DNA of 39,892 bases from Leptofilum sp050292445 (GTDB lineage Bacteria; Chloroflexota; Anaerolineae; Promineifilales; Promineifilaceae): the NCBI GenBank assembly GCA_050292445.1, contig JBNKLQ010000013.1, positions 1 to 39,892 of the forward strand, given 5' to 3'. The translations under genes and the position numbers were made by a program. The notes under the pieces were generated by a model, which had not been told where the DNA came from, did no database searches, and saw nothing but the letters and a program-made list of their open reading frames with translations. This document shows, piece by piece, positions 16,396-23,615 of the stretch (the stretch's first letter is position 1; every line of letters starts with the position of its first letter).

Positions 16396-16492
16396 AAATG
16401 CTTGTCTTTTAGAGGCAGTTCCTCGGAAACTGTTTAATTCGGGCTTTGCCTCGCTGAAAGTTTCCGGGGAAATATGAGTTTGGAGAAGATGC

Positions 16493-17056
16493 ATGCCACG
16501 ATTGACCAAAATTTACACACGCAGCGGCGATGACGGCACAACTTCCCTGGGGAGCCGCACGCGCGTGCCGAAGGAATCTTTGCGGGTGTCGGCGTATGGC
16601 ACGGTGGATGAGTTGAATTCGGTGTTGGGTGTGGCGCTGGCCCACGGGCTGGTGGCCCGCCTGGCAGAAACGCTGCCGATGATTCAGAATGAACTGTTTC
16701 ATTTGGGTTCTGATTTGTGCTTCCTAGAGGAAGATAAGGAGACCTACCAGATTCCTCAGATTGAAGCGCGGCATGTGAGTCGGCTTGAAGCTTTGATCGA
16801 TGAAATGACGGCCGTTACTGGTTCACTAGAAAATTTCATTTTACCAGGGGGCACGATGGGGGCGGCTCAACTGCATGTGGCTCGCACCGTTTGCCGCCGC
16901 GCCGAGCGGTTGGTCATTGCCCTTTCACGGGACGAAGCGGTGGGCGAGTTTGTTATTCCTTACCTGAATCGTTTGTCTGATGCCCTGTTTGTTATGGCGC
17001 GTTACGAAAATAAGCGGCGCGGCGTAGCGGAACCTTTGTGGAATAGTCGATTGTAG
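16493..17056 (+). CDS. Cob(I)yrinic acid a,c-diamide / cob(I)alamin adenosyltransferase (PduO type)
   Basis: 187 residues, standard for PduO-type ATP:corrinoid adenosyltransferase, a five-helix trimeric enzyme that makes adenosylcobalamin. The ATP-binding N-terminus KIYTRSGDDGTTSLGSR is diagnostic, followed by VSAYGTVDELNSVLG and the C-terminal VARTVCRRAERLVIAL…YLNRLSDALFVMAR, including the conserved R..RRAER and NRLSD..F motifs. GGAGAAG lies before the ATG. I saw no cobalamin riboswitch in the upstream gap, only a hairpin-prone stretch (about 16412-16470). No other cobalamin gene is in the window. Confidence 0.94.
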   Translation: MPRLTKIYTRSGDDGTTSLGSRTRVPKESLRVSAYGTVDELNSVLGVALAHGLVARLAETLPMIQNELFHLGSDLCFLEEDKETYQIPQIEARHVSRLEALIDEMTAVTGSLENFILPGGTMGAAQLHVARTVCRRAERLVIALSRDEAVGEFVIPYLNRLSDALFVMARYENKRRGVAEPLWNSRL

Positions 17057-17139
17057 GTGGGAAACGGCCGTATCCAGTGTGCCGGTTCGCCTATTTTTAG
17101 GTACACTTTGGCACAAAATTGCAGAAACCCGAGGAGAAT

Positions 17140-17295
17140 ATGTTCGAAAATTTAACGCTTGTCATTGTATTTATTGCGATATTGTGGTTGGCTGCCTATG
17201 GCTTCTATTTATATACCTCTCGCCAGCAGAAAGATATTGTGGATGATCTGGAACGACTCAATAAAAAATTGGATGAGGCTGAGAAACACGATTGA
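17140..17295 (+). CDS. CcmD-like single-helix miniprotein
   Basis: 51 residues: MFENLTLVIVFIAILWLAAY starts the protein, then a short basic/aromatic turn (GFYLYTSRQQ) and a charged coiled-coil tail (DIVDDLERLNKKLDEAEKHD). One membrane helix followed by YxxxxRQxxxxxDLExL is the pattern of CcmD-family proteins, which in cytochrome c maturation hold the CcmABC haem transporter. GAGGAG lies immediately upstream of the ATG. No ccm gene is adjacent, so either it is an orphan or it has another scaffold role. The next lipoprotein gene starts 18 bases later, so they are probably cotranscribed. Confidence 0.7.
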   Translation: MFENLTLVIVFIAILWLAAYGFYLYTSRQQKDIVDDLERLNKKLDEAEKHD

Positions 17296-17312
17296 GCCAT
17301 TGGAGAATTCGT

Positions 17313-17978
17313 ATGGGAAAATGGACCGTAAAATTGCTGTTGTTGCTTTGCGTCACAACTTCTTTGGCTGCCTGTTCGGTTGTTAATCGGCCGACAACTG
17401 ATCCCTGTGATGAAAGTGGGGCCTTGCTGCGAGACGATTTTAGTGGTGAGCAGAATTGCGGCTGGCGGGAATACAATCAAGGTGGGGCCGTGGTGGAGAT
17501 TGCCGAAGGTACCTTGAGCATTAGCACCAGCCAGACCGGGCAGATTTGGTGGACCAATGCTGGCCGCGACTTTGGTGACGTGATTGTGACAGTGCAGGCG
17601 CGTCAGACCAGCGGACCCAACAACAACGCCTACGGGGTGCTTTGCCGTTACCAGGACGAGAACAATTTTTACATTTTCCTAATCAGTGGCGATGGCTATT
17701 ATGCCATCGGCAAATACCAGACGGGTGAGCAGCAGATTACCTATCTAACGCCCAACCAGGAATACGTATTTTCGGATTTGATCAATCAAGGTGTGGCCAC
17801 CAATTTGCTGCGGGCGAGCTGCATTGGCAATGAATTAAGCCTGTCGGTGAATGGGCTGCCGCTGGTAACAGTGACAGATGATTCGTTTGCCGGGGGTGAT
17901 GTGGGGTTAGGGGTCAGTACGCTGGAACCGGGAACGGCCGTTGTCCAATTCGACGATCTGCTGGTCCTGGCACCATAA
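17313..17978 (+). CDS. Lipoprotein with concanavalin-like (LamG/DUF1080-type) domain, copy 1
   Basis: 221 residues. I chose the ATG at 17313 (GGAG upstream) over an upstream TTG. The signal peptide ends in a lipobox, SLAAC (Cys21), so the protein is anchored outside the membrane. The rest is beta-rich, with DDFSGEQNCGWREY, YGVLCRYQDENNFYIFLISGDGYYAIGKY and FDDLLVLAP. This order is typical of jelly-roll domains in 3-keto-disaccharide hydrolase/LamG-like proteins that bind glycans. No catalytic residues can be assigned. The following gene is a paralogue in the same orientation. Confidence 0.78.
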   Translation: MGKWTVKLLLLLCVTTSLAACSVVNRPTTDPCDESGALLRDDFSGEQNCGWREYNQGGAVVEIAEGTLSISTSQTGQIWWTNAGRDFGDVIVTVQARQTSGPNNNAYGVLCRYQDENNFYIFLISGDGYYAIGKYQTGEQQITYLTPNQEYVFSDLINQGVATNLLRASCIGNELSLSVNGLPLVTVTDDSFAGGDVGLGVSTLEPGTAVVQFDDLLVLAP

Positions 17979-18006
17979 ACACATTATTCGGAAATCAGTG
18001 AACAGT

Positions 18007-18660
18007 ATGCGTGTGTATTGGCGAAAGGTGGTTTTGATCGTTGGCTTGCTGAGTCTGGTGGCTTGTGCCGATGCCACAGGCGTGCCGGGGGCGTCCGGTG
18101 CCGATGTGATTTATGCGGATGGTTTTGTGCCAGGGGACACGGGCAATTGGGTAATTGAAGGCGACAATGCCGGGCAAACCTCTTTGATCAATGAACAGCT
18201 TGTCATTGAACTGGCGGATAACAACATCATGCAGTTCACTACCTTGCCCGACATCACCTTTGATAATTTTATTTTGGAAGTAGACGCTCGGCTGCTGGAA
18301 GGGGATTTGGGCAGCAGCTACGGCGTGTTGTTCCGTATGCAGGACACCACGCGTTTTTACCGCTTCGAGATTACCGGCGACGGTCTATACATGGTGGAGC
18401 GGCGCGATGGCGAACAGGGCTGGACCCGCTTTGTGGATCGCTGGACGGAATCGACGGCCATTAAACAAGGCTTGGGCAGCGTGAACCGGCTGCGCGTCGA
18501 GGCGTTGGGGCAAACCATTTCTTTGTACGTCAACGATGAGCCACTTTATCAGTTTACCGACACGGCCTACAGTAGCGGCACCATTGCCCTGGACGCGGGA
18601 ACTTTTGTGCAGCCAGCGGCGCAGGTGGCGTTTGACAATCTGGTTGTGCGACGGCCGTAA
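18007..18660 (+). CDS. Lipoprotein with concanavalin-like domain, copy 2 (paralogue of the preceding gene)
   Basis: 217 residues from the ATG at 18007. The signal peptide has lipobox SLVAC (Cys20). The core repeats the plan of its neighbour: YGVLFRMQDTTRFYRFEITGDGLYMVERR aligns with YGVLCRYQDENNFYIFLISGDGYYAIGKY, and both end in F(D/N)(D/N)L(L/V)V. This is a tandem duplication that has diverged well. Its last codons include an ACGGCCGT encoding Arg-Pro right before the stop. The stop overlaps the next ATG (TAATG), so it is translationally coupled with the kinase gene. Confidence 0.78.
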   Translation: MRVYWRKVVLIVGLLSLVACADATGVPGASGADVIYADGFVPGDTGNWVIEGDNAGQTSLINEQLVIELADNNIMQFTTLPDITFDNFILEVDARLLEGDLGSSYGVLFRMQDTTRFYRFEITGDGLYMVERRDGEQGWTRFVDRWTESTAIKQGLGSVNRLRVEALGQTISLYVNDEPLYQFTDTAYSSGTIALDAGTFVQPAAQVAFDNLVVRRP

Positions 18661-19511
18661 TGGATGTGCGTGCTGCGGTGGAAACGGCCGTTTCTACCCA
18701 ACTTCAGGAGCTGGCTCCGCTCTCTGGTGGGCAAATTGGGCAGGTGTATCGGGTACGGCTGGCCGATGGCACTCCGCTGGTGGTGAAGTTTGATGATGGG
18801 CCAGAGCCACAGCTAGACATCGAAGGTGATATGCTGCGCTATCTGGCAGAGCAAACCCAATTGCCCGTGCCCGGCGTCGTTTATGCCCAACCGCATTTGC
18901 TCATTATGGAATGGCTGCCGGGCCAGAGCCGCTTTTCGCCCCAGGCCGAAGCGGCTGCCGCCGAACATTTGGCGGCGCTCCATGCCGTCACGGCACCCAC
19001 CTTTGGCTTTCCCTTCATGACCCTCATCGGCGCGTTTACTCAGCCGAATCCCGCGACGGAAAGTTGGCTGGACTTTTTCCGCGAACAGCGGATTTTTCAT
19101 CTAATGCGCGAGGGGCTGCGGCTGGGCCGACTGCCCCAATCGTTTGTGCCGCGCCTGGAGAAATTGTGCGGGCAGCTGGATCGGTGGTTGGCGGAACCTG
19201 AACGGCCGTCTCTCATTCATGGCGATATTTGGACCAGCAACGTGCTGGCTGAAAATGATCACATCACAGGATTCCTGGACCCGGCGCTTTATTTTGGTAT
19301 TGATGAGATGGAGCTGGCCTACATTGCCCTGTTCAACTCGTTTGGCACGCCGTTTTTTAAGCGGTATGAGGAGATACGGCCGTTGCCGCCAGGCTTCTAT
19401 GAGGAACGACGGCACTTGTACAGTTTGTATCCGCTGCTGAGCCACGTTTGCCATTTTGGTGGCAGCTACGTGGGCATGGTGGATACAGTCTTGCGCCGCT
19501 TTGGCTTTTAA
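18660..19511 (+). CDS. Fructosamine kinase-like protein (APH fold)
   Basis: 283 residues, the length of bacterial fructosamine kinases, which phosphorylate glycated amines and so help repair glycation. Protein-kinase-like features are present: LSGGQIGQVYRVRLADGTPLVVKFD (nucleotide loop and Lys), LIMEWLPGQ (hinge), SLIHGDIWTSNVL (catalytic Asp loop) and ITGFLDPALYFGIDEMELAY (Mg-binding Asp). FGFPFMTLIGAFTQPN and the SWLDFFREQRI segment are characteristic of the Fructosamin_kin family. The ATG at 18660 overlaps the previous stop. No amadoriase partner is nearby. Confidence 0.9.
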   Translation: MDVRAAVETAVSTQLQELAPLSGGQIGQVYRVRLADGTPLVVKFDDGPEPQLDIEGDMLRYLAEQTQLPVPGVVYAQPHLLIMEWLPGQSRFSPQAEAAAAEHLAALHAVTAPTFGFPFMTLIGAFTQPNPATESWLDFFREQRIFHLMREGLRLGRLPQSFVPRLEKLCGQLDRWLAEPERPSLIHGDIWTSNVLAENDHITGFLDPALYFGIDEMELAYIALFNSFGTPFFKRYEEIRPLPPGFYEERRHLYSLYPLLSHVCHFGGSYVGMVDTVLRRFGF

Positions 19512-19517
19512 AGAGAA

Positions 19518-19588
19518 TTTCACCGCGGAGGCGCAGAGAGCGCAGAGGTTTTTCTCTGAAGTCTTTCAATTCTTTGCGCCCTCTGCGT
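19518..19588. repeat. Left part of a GC-rich hairpin repeat split by the IS110 element
   Basis: The left arm begins TTTCACCGCGGAGGCGCAGA (from 19518) and continues through GCGCAGAGG. The right arm starts near 19574 (TTGCGCCCTCTGCGT) and stops abruptly at 19588. Its missing end, CTTTGCGGTGAAA, is found at 20811-20823, after the IS110 element. Joined, the two parts form an 84-base imperfect hairpin of the common environmental 'ACCGCGGAGGCGCAGAG' type. It lay between two convergent genes, where such repeats often act as terminators. Confidence 0.85.
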
Positions 19589-19599
19589 CTTGTATGTTT

Positions 19600-19800
19600 A
19601 AAAATGAGAGATAATCAACGTATACAGATTATTTCTCAAGCAGCCGGGAGATGTTCGTTCGCGTCCTAAGTCCTGGAACTCGTCGCAAAGATTAACACCC
19701 CGGCTGCATACTCTATCAAGAGGACGGACGGTATCTAAAGCCACCCCCAAGGTTGAGCTTGTATTAGCAAGAAGGTTCGCTGGATAGAGTTTAGCCCAAA
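19600..19800 (+). ncRNA. Candidate IS110 bridge RNA
   Basis: Limits are approximate. Three successive stem-loops can be read. The 5' stem is TGAGAGATAATC (19605-19616) with GATTATTTCTCA (19627-19638). The target-binding loop is closed by GCAGCCGGG (19640-19648) and CCCGGCTGC (19699-19707). The donor-binding loop is closed by ACTCTATC (19710-19717) and GATAGAGT (19783-19790). Inside the target loop, CGCAAAG (19684-19690) is the exact complement of the right target CTTTGCG (20811-20817), and GCGTC (19661-19665) equals the left target. In the donor loop, ACGGTATCT (19728-19736) equals the element's right end plus core (20804-20812). The right donor guide is weak (CAAG, 19768-19771 region). Order and pairing match the IS621 bridge RNA. 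Confidence 0.85.
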
Positions 19801-19811
19801 GGAAGTGTTGT

Positions 19812-20795
19812 ATGTTAACTATGAGCCTCGGAATCGATGTGTCTAAAGATAAACTGGATGTCGCCTTATATGAAGCTGGTGAGTACAAGCAGGCCACCTT
19901 CAGCAATGATAAAGACGGTTGGCGACGACTGACCCGGTGGCTCAAGAAGCACAAAGCCAGAGGAGTCCATGTCTGCATTGAAGCCACCGGTCGCTACGGT
20001 GAAGGCGTAGCACTGTATCTGCATCAGCGCGGTTATCCGGTCAGTGTTGTTAATCCAGTCCGTATCAAGGCTTATGGGCAGAGCCAGCTGCAGCGCAACA
20101 AAACAGATCGACAAGATGCCAAGGTGATTGCCCACTTCTGTGCCACACAAACGCCCAGCTTGTGGACACCGCCTTCACCAGAGGTACAAGAGCTGCAAGC
20201 CTTGGTCCGTCGCTTGGAAACGCTGAAAGCCAACCGTACCCGTGAACTCAATCGGAAGCAATCTGGCCTCACTTCCCAAACGGTTCTGACCGCCATTGAG
20301 GAACATATCACCTTCCTCAACAACCAGATAGAAGAGATTGAGCAGCGGATACGAAACCTGATCGACCAGCATCCTGAGCTGCGTCAGCAGCATGAACTGC
20401 TGACCTCCATTCCCGGCATTGGCGACATCACTGCTGCGACCTTCATCGCCGAAGTACCGGATGTCAGCCGCTTCAAGACAGCCGCTCAGCTGGCTGCTTA
20501 TGCCGGACTCACGCCACGCTGCCACGATTCTGGCTCTTCCATTCATCGGCGGGGCCGCCTGGTCAAAACTGGCAACAGCCGTTTTCGCACTGCCCTTTAT
20601 CTGCCGGCTTTGGCGGCGATGCGTCACAACCCGATTGTCTGTGCCTTGGTCAACCGACTACAAGCCAAAGGCAAGAAGCGGATGACGATTGTTGGCGCGG
20701 CCATGCGCAAATTGGTTCATTTGGCTTTTGGCGTCCTTAAGCACCAACAGCCGTTTGACCCAGATTATCTTGTTAATGTGCAAGGTTCCGCTTGA
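19812..20795 (+). CDS. IS110-family recombinase (transposase)
   Basis: 327 residues, intact. The N-terminal RuvC-like DEDD domain has Asp in LGIDVSKDKLDVAL, Glu in VCIEATGRYGEGVA and two Asp in NKTDRQDAKVIAHF. A central coiled coil (FLNNQIEEIEQRIRNLIDQH) leads to the C-terminal Tnp domain, with LTSIPGIGDITAATFIAE, FKTAAQLAAYAGLTP and the Ser-containing loop DSGSSIHRRGRLVKTGN. That loop holds the catalytic Ser proposed for IS110 recombinases. Such enzymes are guided by a bridge RNA transcribed from the element's own non-coding end, and a matching RNA lies directly upstream. Confidence 0.96.
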   Translation: MLTMSLGIDVSKDKLDVALYEAGEYKQATFSNDKDGWRRLTRWLKKHKARGVHVCIEATGRYGEGVALYLHQRGYPVSVVNPVRIKAYGQSQLQRNKTDRQDAKVIAHFCATQTPSLWTPPSPEVQELQALVRRLETLKANRTRELNRKQSGLTSQTVLTAIEEHITFLNNQIEEIEQRIRNLIDQHPELRQQHELLTSIPGIGDITAATFIAEVPDVSRFKTAAQLAAYAGLTPRCHDSGSSIHRRGRLVKTGNSRFRTALYLPALAAMRHNPIVCALVNRLQAKGKKRMTIVGAAMRKLVHLAFGVLKHQQPFDPDYLVNVQGSA

Positions 20796-20810
20796 CTTTC
20801 AACACGGTAT

Positions 20811-20823
20811 CTTTGCGGTGAAA
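20811..20823. repeat. Right end of the split hairpin repeat
   Basis: CTTTGCGGTGAAA completes the repeat whose other part ends at 19588. It lies 10 bases from the GH43 stop codon. Confidence 0.8.
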
Positions 20824-20832
20824 TTTGCCTTT

Positions 20833-22398
20833 TCATTGACGCTGATATTCAAACCAATCAAAATCGGCAACGTTTTGGCTGGGCTGGCCGTTGCTGCTAG
20901 CATAAAGTCCCAAATACGCGCCGGTAAAGCCAGCCGCGACGGGGGTGCTAAGGATACGGCCGTCCACGTCCTCCAGCACCGTTTGCCAAACATCCGGCTC
21001 GGTGGCGATGTAAAAATTATACGCCTGCCCTCTAGCCGATACTTTGAAGGTGTATTTTCCACCGCTCACGGGCAGCTCTGCCAATGTGGTATCTTCACCA
21101 GCCGCACGCTTGATGAGCTGTACGGCCGTTTCGCCTCCTTCCTTCTGACAAACAACAAAACGAAAATGGAACTTGTCATTTTGCAGCAGCACCAGCCCCG
21201 CACATTCGCCCGGCTGTTGTGGCGAAAATTCCAGCATGGTTTGGGCGGTAAAGTTAATGTGCTGCTGCCGTCGGCCGACAAAGCTGGGATGCACTAATTC
21301 GGTAAGCTGTTCGGGTCGCAAATAAAGGCGCAAGTGAGACGGCCGTTCCGTTAAACTATAAATTTTCTCACGCGGAGTGCGAATAAGATTCCAACAGTTA
21401 GCCAGCCGGGGCGCATCAAACTGGTCGCAGGCTGGTGGCTGGGGCCAGCGCTGTTCGGGCAGGTTGGGCGCGGGATGGTGGAATTCCACATGGCCGTTTC
21501 CCGGACTCACCACCGGCCAGCCTTCCTCCCAGCGCACCGGGACCAAAAATGTTTCTCGTCCTAAATTGTAATAGTAGCCATCATACGGCCGCATCGCCAA
21601 CAGCACCATCCACCACTCGCCGTGCTGTGTTTCCACCAAATCAGCGTGGCCCGTGCCTACGATAGGATGATCCAGGCCCAAATGGCGGTGCGTCAAAATC
21701 GGATTGCGCAGATTGCCCACGTACGGCCCGGTAATCTTTTCGCTGCGGGCAATGGTAACGGCATGATCGTGCGCCGTGCCGCCTTCGGCAATCATCAAGT
21801 AATAGTAGCCATCTTTAAAGTAGAGATGGGGCGCCTCGGGATGAACAGCACCTTTCAGCGCGCCATCCCACAGGCCAACGCGTTCGCCTACCAGCTGCAT
21901 AAGGTCCAAATCCACCTCTTGCAACCAGATTTCACGATGGCCGTGAAACTTTTCTCCGTCCAAGGGAATGCGGTTGCCAGTGTAGTAGCAACGGCCGTCT
22001 TTATCAAAAAACAGTGAGGGATCAATGCCTGGCGCATCATCCAGCCAGTACGGTTCCGACCAATCCCCTGCCGGGTCGGTTGCTGTAACAATGAAATTCC
22101 GCCCGATGTCATTGCCGAGGACAAGCGTGTTAATCACGTAAAAGATGCCATTGTGGTAACGAATCGTAGGGGCATATAAGCCGCGTGAAGCTTCCAAACC
22201 GTCCAGTGGTAACTGGCTGGGTCGGTCCAGCACGTGTCCAATTTGCCGCCAATTGACCAAATCGCAGCTGTGGAAAATGGGTAAGCCGGGAAAATATTCA
22301 AACGTAGAGGTGACCAGGTAATAATCTTCCCCTACCCGGCAAATAGAGGGATCAGGATAACATCCTGGCAAAATGGGATTCTGATAGGTTTGATTCAT
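20833..22398 (-). CDS. Glycoside hydrolase family 43 (beta-xylosidase/arabinofuranosidase type)
   Basis: 521 residues. The five-bladed propeller starts NPILPGCYPDPSICRVGEDYY with the general base Asp16. Further on are GIDPSLFFDKDGRCYY (pKa-modulating Asp) and HPEAPHLYFKDGYYYLMIAEGG (probable acid Glu). A C-terminal beta-sandwich of about 190 residues follows, ending VADFDWFEYQRQ, as in XynB-like GH43 enzymes that cut xylo-oligosaccharides. There is no signal peptide, so it is cytoplasmic and acts on imported sugars. AAGGAGTGAGGT precedes the ATG. It is divergent from lacI-1, with operators and a promoter between. Four ACGGCCGT octamers lie inside. Confidence 0.92.
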   Translation of the reverse strand: MNQTYQNPILPGCYPDPSICRVGEDYYLVTSTFEYFPGLPIFHSCDLVNWRQIGHVLDRPSQLPLDGLEASRGLYAPTIRYHNGIFYVINTLVLGNDIGRNFIVTATDPAGDWSEPYWLDDAPGIDPSLFFDKDGRCYYTGNRIPLDGEKFHGHREIWLQEVDLDLMQLVGERVGLWDGALKGAVHPEAPHLYFKDGYYYLMIAEGGTAHDHAVTIARSEKITGPYVGNLRNPILTHRHLGLDHPIVGTGHADLVETQHGEWWMVLLAMRPYDGYYYNLGRETFLVPVRWEEGWPVVSPGNGHVEFHHPAPNLPEQRWPQPPACDQFDAPRLANCWNLIRTPREKIYSLTERPSHLRLYLRPEQLTELVHPSFVGRRQQHINFTAQTMLEFSPQQPGECAGLVLLQNDKFHFRFVVCQKEGGETAVQLIKRAAGEDTTLAELPVSGGKYTFKVSARGQAYNFYIATEPDVWQTVLEDVDGRILSTPVAAGFTGAYLGLYASSNGQPSQNVADFDWFEYQRQ

Positions 22399-22485
22399 AC
22401 CTCACTCCTTGGTGATTGTTAGTTCTGGCTCCCGGCAAACATTGTATACCGCGTTTAGGTGATGGTCACTTTAATCATCACTTCC

Positions 22486-22515
22486 TTGACAATCTCTAAT
22501 GGTTCATGCTATGCT
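22486..22515 (+). promoter_or_regulatory. Promoter of LacI-1
   Basis: TTGACA (22486-22491), an 18-base spacer and TATGCT (22510-22515). The start point would fall within the first operator. A weaker minus-strand promoter for GH43 (GTGACC, 17 bases, TACAAT) may overlap this region. Confidence 0.7.
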
Positions 22516-22516
22516 A

Positions 22517-22530
22517 TCGAAGCGATTCGA
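22517..22530. promoter_or_regulatory. LacI-type operator 1 before LacI-1
   Basis: TCGAAGCGATTCGA is a near-palindrome with the central CG typical of LacI-family operators. It sits immediately after the -10 box, where a bound repressor would block transcription. Confidence 0.65.
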
Positions 22531-22536
22531 CTATGC

Positions 22537-22556
22537 GCTTCGATGATCTTCGAAGC
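22537..22556. promoter_or_regulatory. Second inverted repeat before LacI-1
   Basis: GCTTCGA (22537-22543) and TCGAAGC (22550-22556) are a perfect 7-base pair around six bases. They share the CTTCGA/TCGAAG half-site with operator 1, seven bases away. It is a likely second binding site for the same regulator. Confidence 0.6.
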
Positions 22557-22580
22557 ACGGGATAAGATGAAGGAGATCCT

Positions 22581-23615
22581 ATGCCCACGATGCAGGATGT
22601 TGCCAAACATGCTGGTGTGGCCCTAAGCACTGTTTCCTACGCCATCAATGGCACACGCCCCATTTCTGAAGAAACGCGACAGCGCATTTTTGCCGCTATG
22701 GAAGAGTTAGGTTATCGGCCCAACGTGTTGGCTCGTGGCCTGGCCAGCAAGCGCAGCCGCATCGTCGCCCTGCTTCTACCTGCCGCTAAACGTGGCCTCG
22801 GCCTCACCGAATTAGAATTTGTAATGAGCGCCACAGAAGTCGCCCGCGAGCATGGCTACCACCTCGTTTTGTGGTCCACCGAAATTCGCGATCCCCGCGA
22901 ATTGCAGCAGCTTATGCAGCAAGGGCTGGTAGACGGCGTCATCGTCATGGAAATCCACGAACAGGATGAACGCATTGATTTGTTGCGCAATATTGATTTT
23001 CCCTTCTCGATGATTGGCCGCAGCGCCGACAACCGGGGCATTAATCATGTAGACATCGACTTTGGCCAAACGATGCAGGTTGTCATCGATCACCTGGCCA
23101 ATTTGGGCCATACGCACATCGCTTTCCTCAACCACGCCCAAGAAGAATATGATGCCGGTTACGGCCCGGCCGTGCGCGCCCAACATCGTTTTCTGGAAAC
23201 CATTGAAGCACGCGATCTGCACGATATTACGCGCTTTTGTGAAGCTCAGGCCGAAGATGGGTATACGGCCGTAAACGACCTCCTCGCCACAGACCCCGAC
23301 CTCACCGCTATCATTGTCATGAATGATCGGATTATCCCTGGCGTTTTACGGGCTATCACGGATCGTGGCTGGCAGATTCCGGATGACTTTTCCATTGTGT
23401 CTGCTGTCTCTTCTGCCCGTATTGCAGAAATGACCAACCCGACCATTACCACGGCAGAAGCCCCGGCCAAAGAGCTGGGCCGCCTGGGTACAGAAATGTT
23501 AATTAAATATTTGGAAGGGGAAAAAAAAGAATTTTCCGAAGTTCTCATCCCTTGTGAGTTGGTGATTCGAGAGAGCTCTGGCCTATGTCCAAAAGAAAGG
23601 GCTCAGGCCGGTTGA
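22581..23615 (+). CDS. LacI-family transcriptional regulator (LacI-1)
   Basis: 344 residues. The N-terminal DNA-binding headpiece is MPTMQDVAKHAGVALSTVSYAINGTRPISEETRQRI, with helix-turn-helix ALSTVSYAI and hinge NVLARGLASKRSR. The periplasmic-binding-protein-like effector domain follows (IVALLLP…, FSMIGRSADNRGINHVDIDF, HIAFLNH…, LTAIIVMNDR…). AAGGAG lies five bases before the ATG. It is divergent from GH43 and upstream of ABC transporter 1 and the alpha-xylosidase, so the inducer is probably a xylose-containing oligosaccharide. Both the autoregulatory operator and the divergent gene fit local control. Confidence 0.94.
   Translation: MPTMQDVAKHAGVALSTVSYAINGTRPISEETRQRIFAAMEELGYRPNVLARGLASKRSRIVALLLPAAKRGLGLTELEFVMSATEVAREHGYHLVLWSTEIRDPRELQQLMQQGLVDGVIVMEIHEQDERIDLLRNIDFPFSMIGRSADNRGINHVDIDFGQTMQVVIDHLANLGHTHIAFLNHAQEEYDAGYGPAVRAQHRFLETIEARDLHDITRFCEAQAEDGYTAVNDLLATDPDLTAIIVMNDRIIPGVLRAITDRGWQIPDDFSIVSAVSSARIAEMTNPTITTAEAPAKELGRLGTEMLIKYLEGEKKEFSEVLIPCELVIRESSGLCPKERAQAG

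Larger units (their letters stand above)
19589..20812 (+). mobile_element. IS110-group insertion sequence with precisely inferable ends
   Basis: The interrupted hairpin repeat fixes the ends. CT (with a following T) occurs at 19589-19590 and again at 20811-20812, and removing the DNA between restores a continuous repeat arm. IS110 elements have no long inverted repeats and recombine at a short core; CT is the core reported for IS621. The element is about 1222 bases, with about 220 bases of non-coding DNA before the recombinase gene and only about 15 bases after it, which is the IS110-group rather than IS1111-group layout. It contains no ACGGCCGT. Confidence 0.88.

Noticed and set aside
16396..16492. 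Possible cobalamin riboswitch before the adenosyltransferase gene
   Set aside because: The gap is under 100 bases and I see no B12-box-like sequence, only short complementary stretches.
18660..19511. Aminoglycoside resistance gene
   Set aside because: The APH fold is present, but the sequence plan is that of the fructosamine kinase family and the context gives no link to resistance.
19758..19771. CTTGTAT in the donor loop as a direct match to the element's left end
   Set aside because: A right donor guide should be complementary, not identical, to that strand; the stretch more likely forms a small hairpin with the nearby CAAG.
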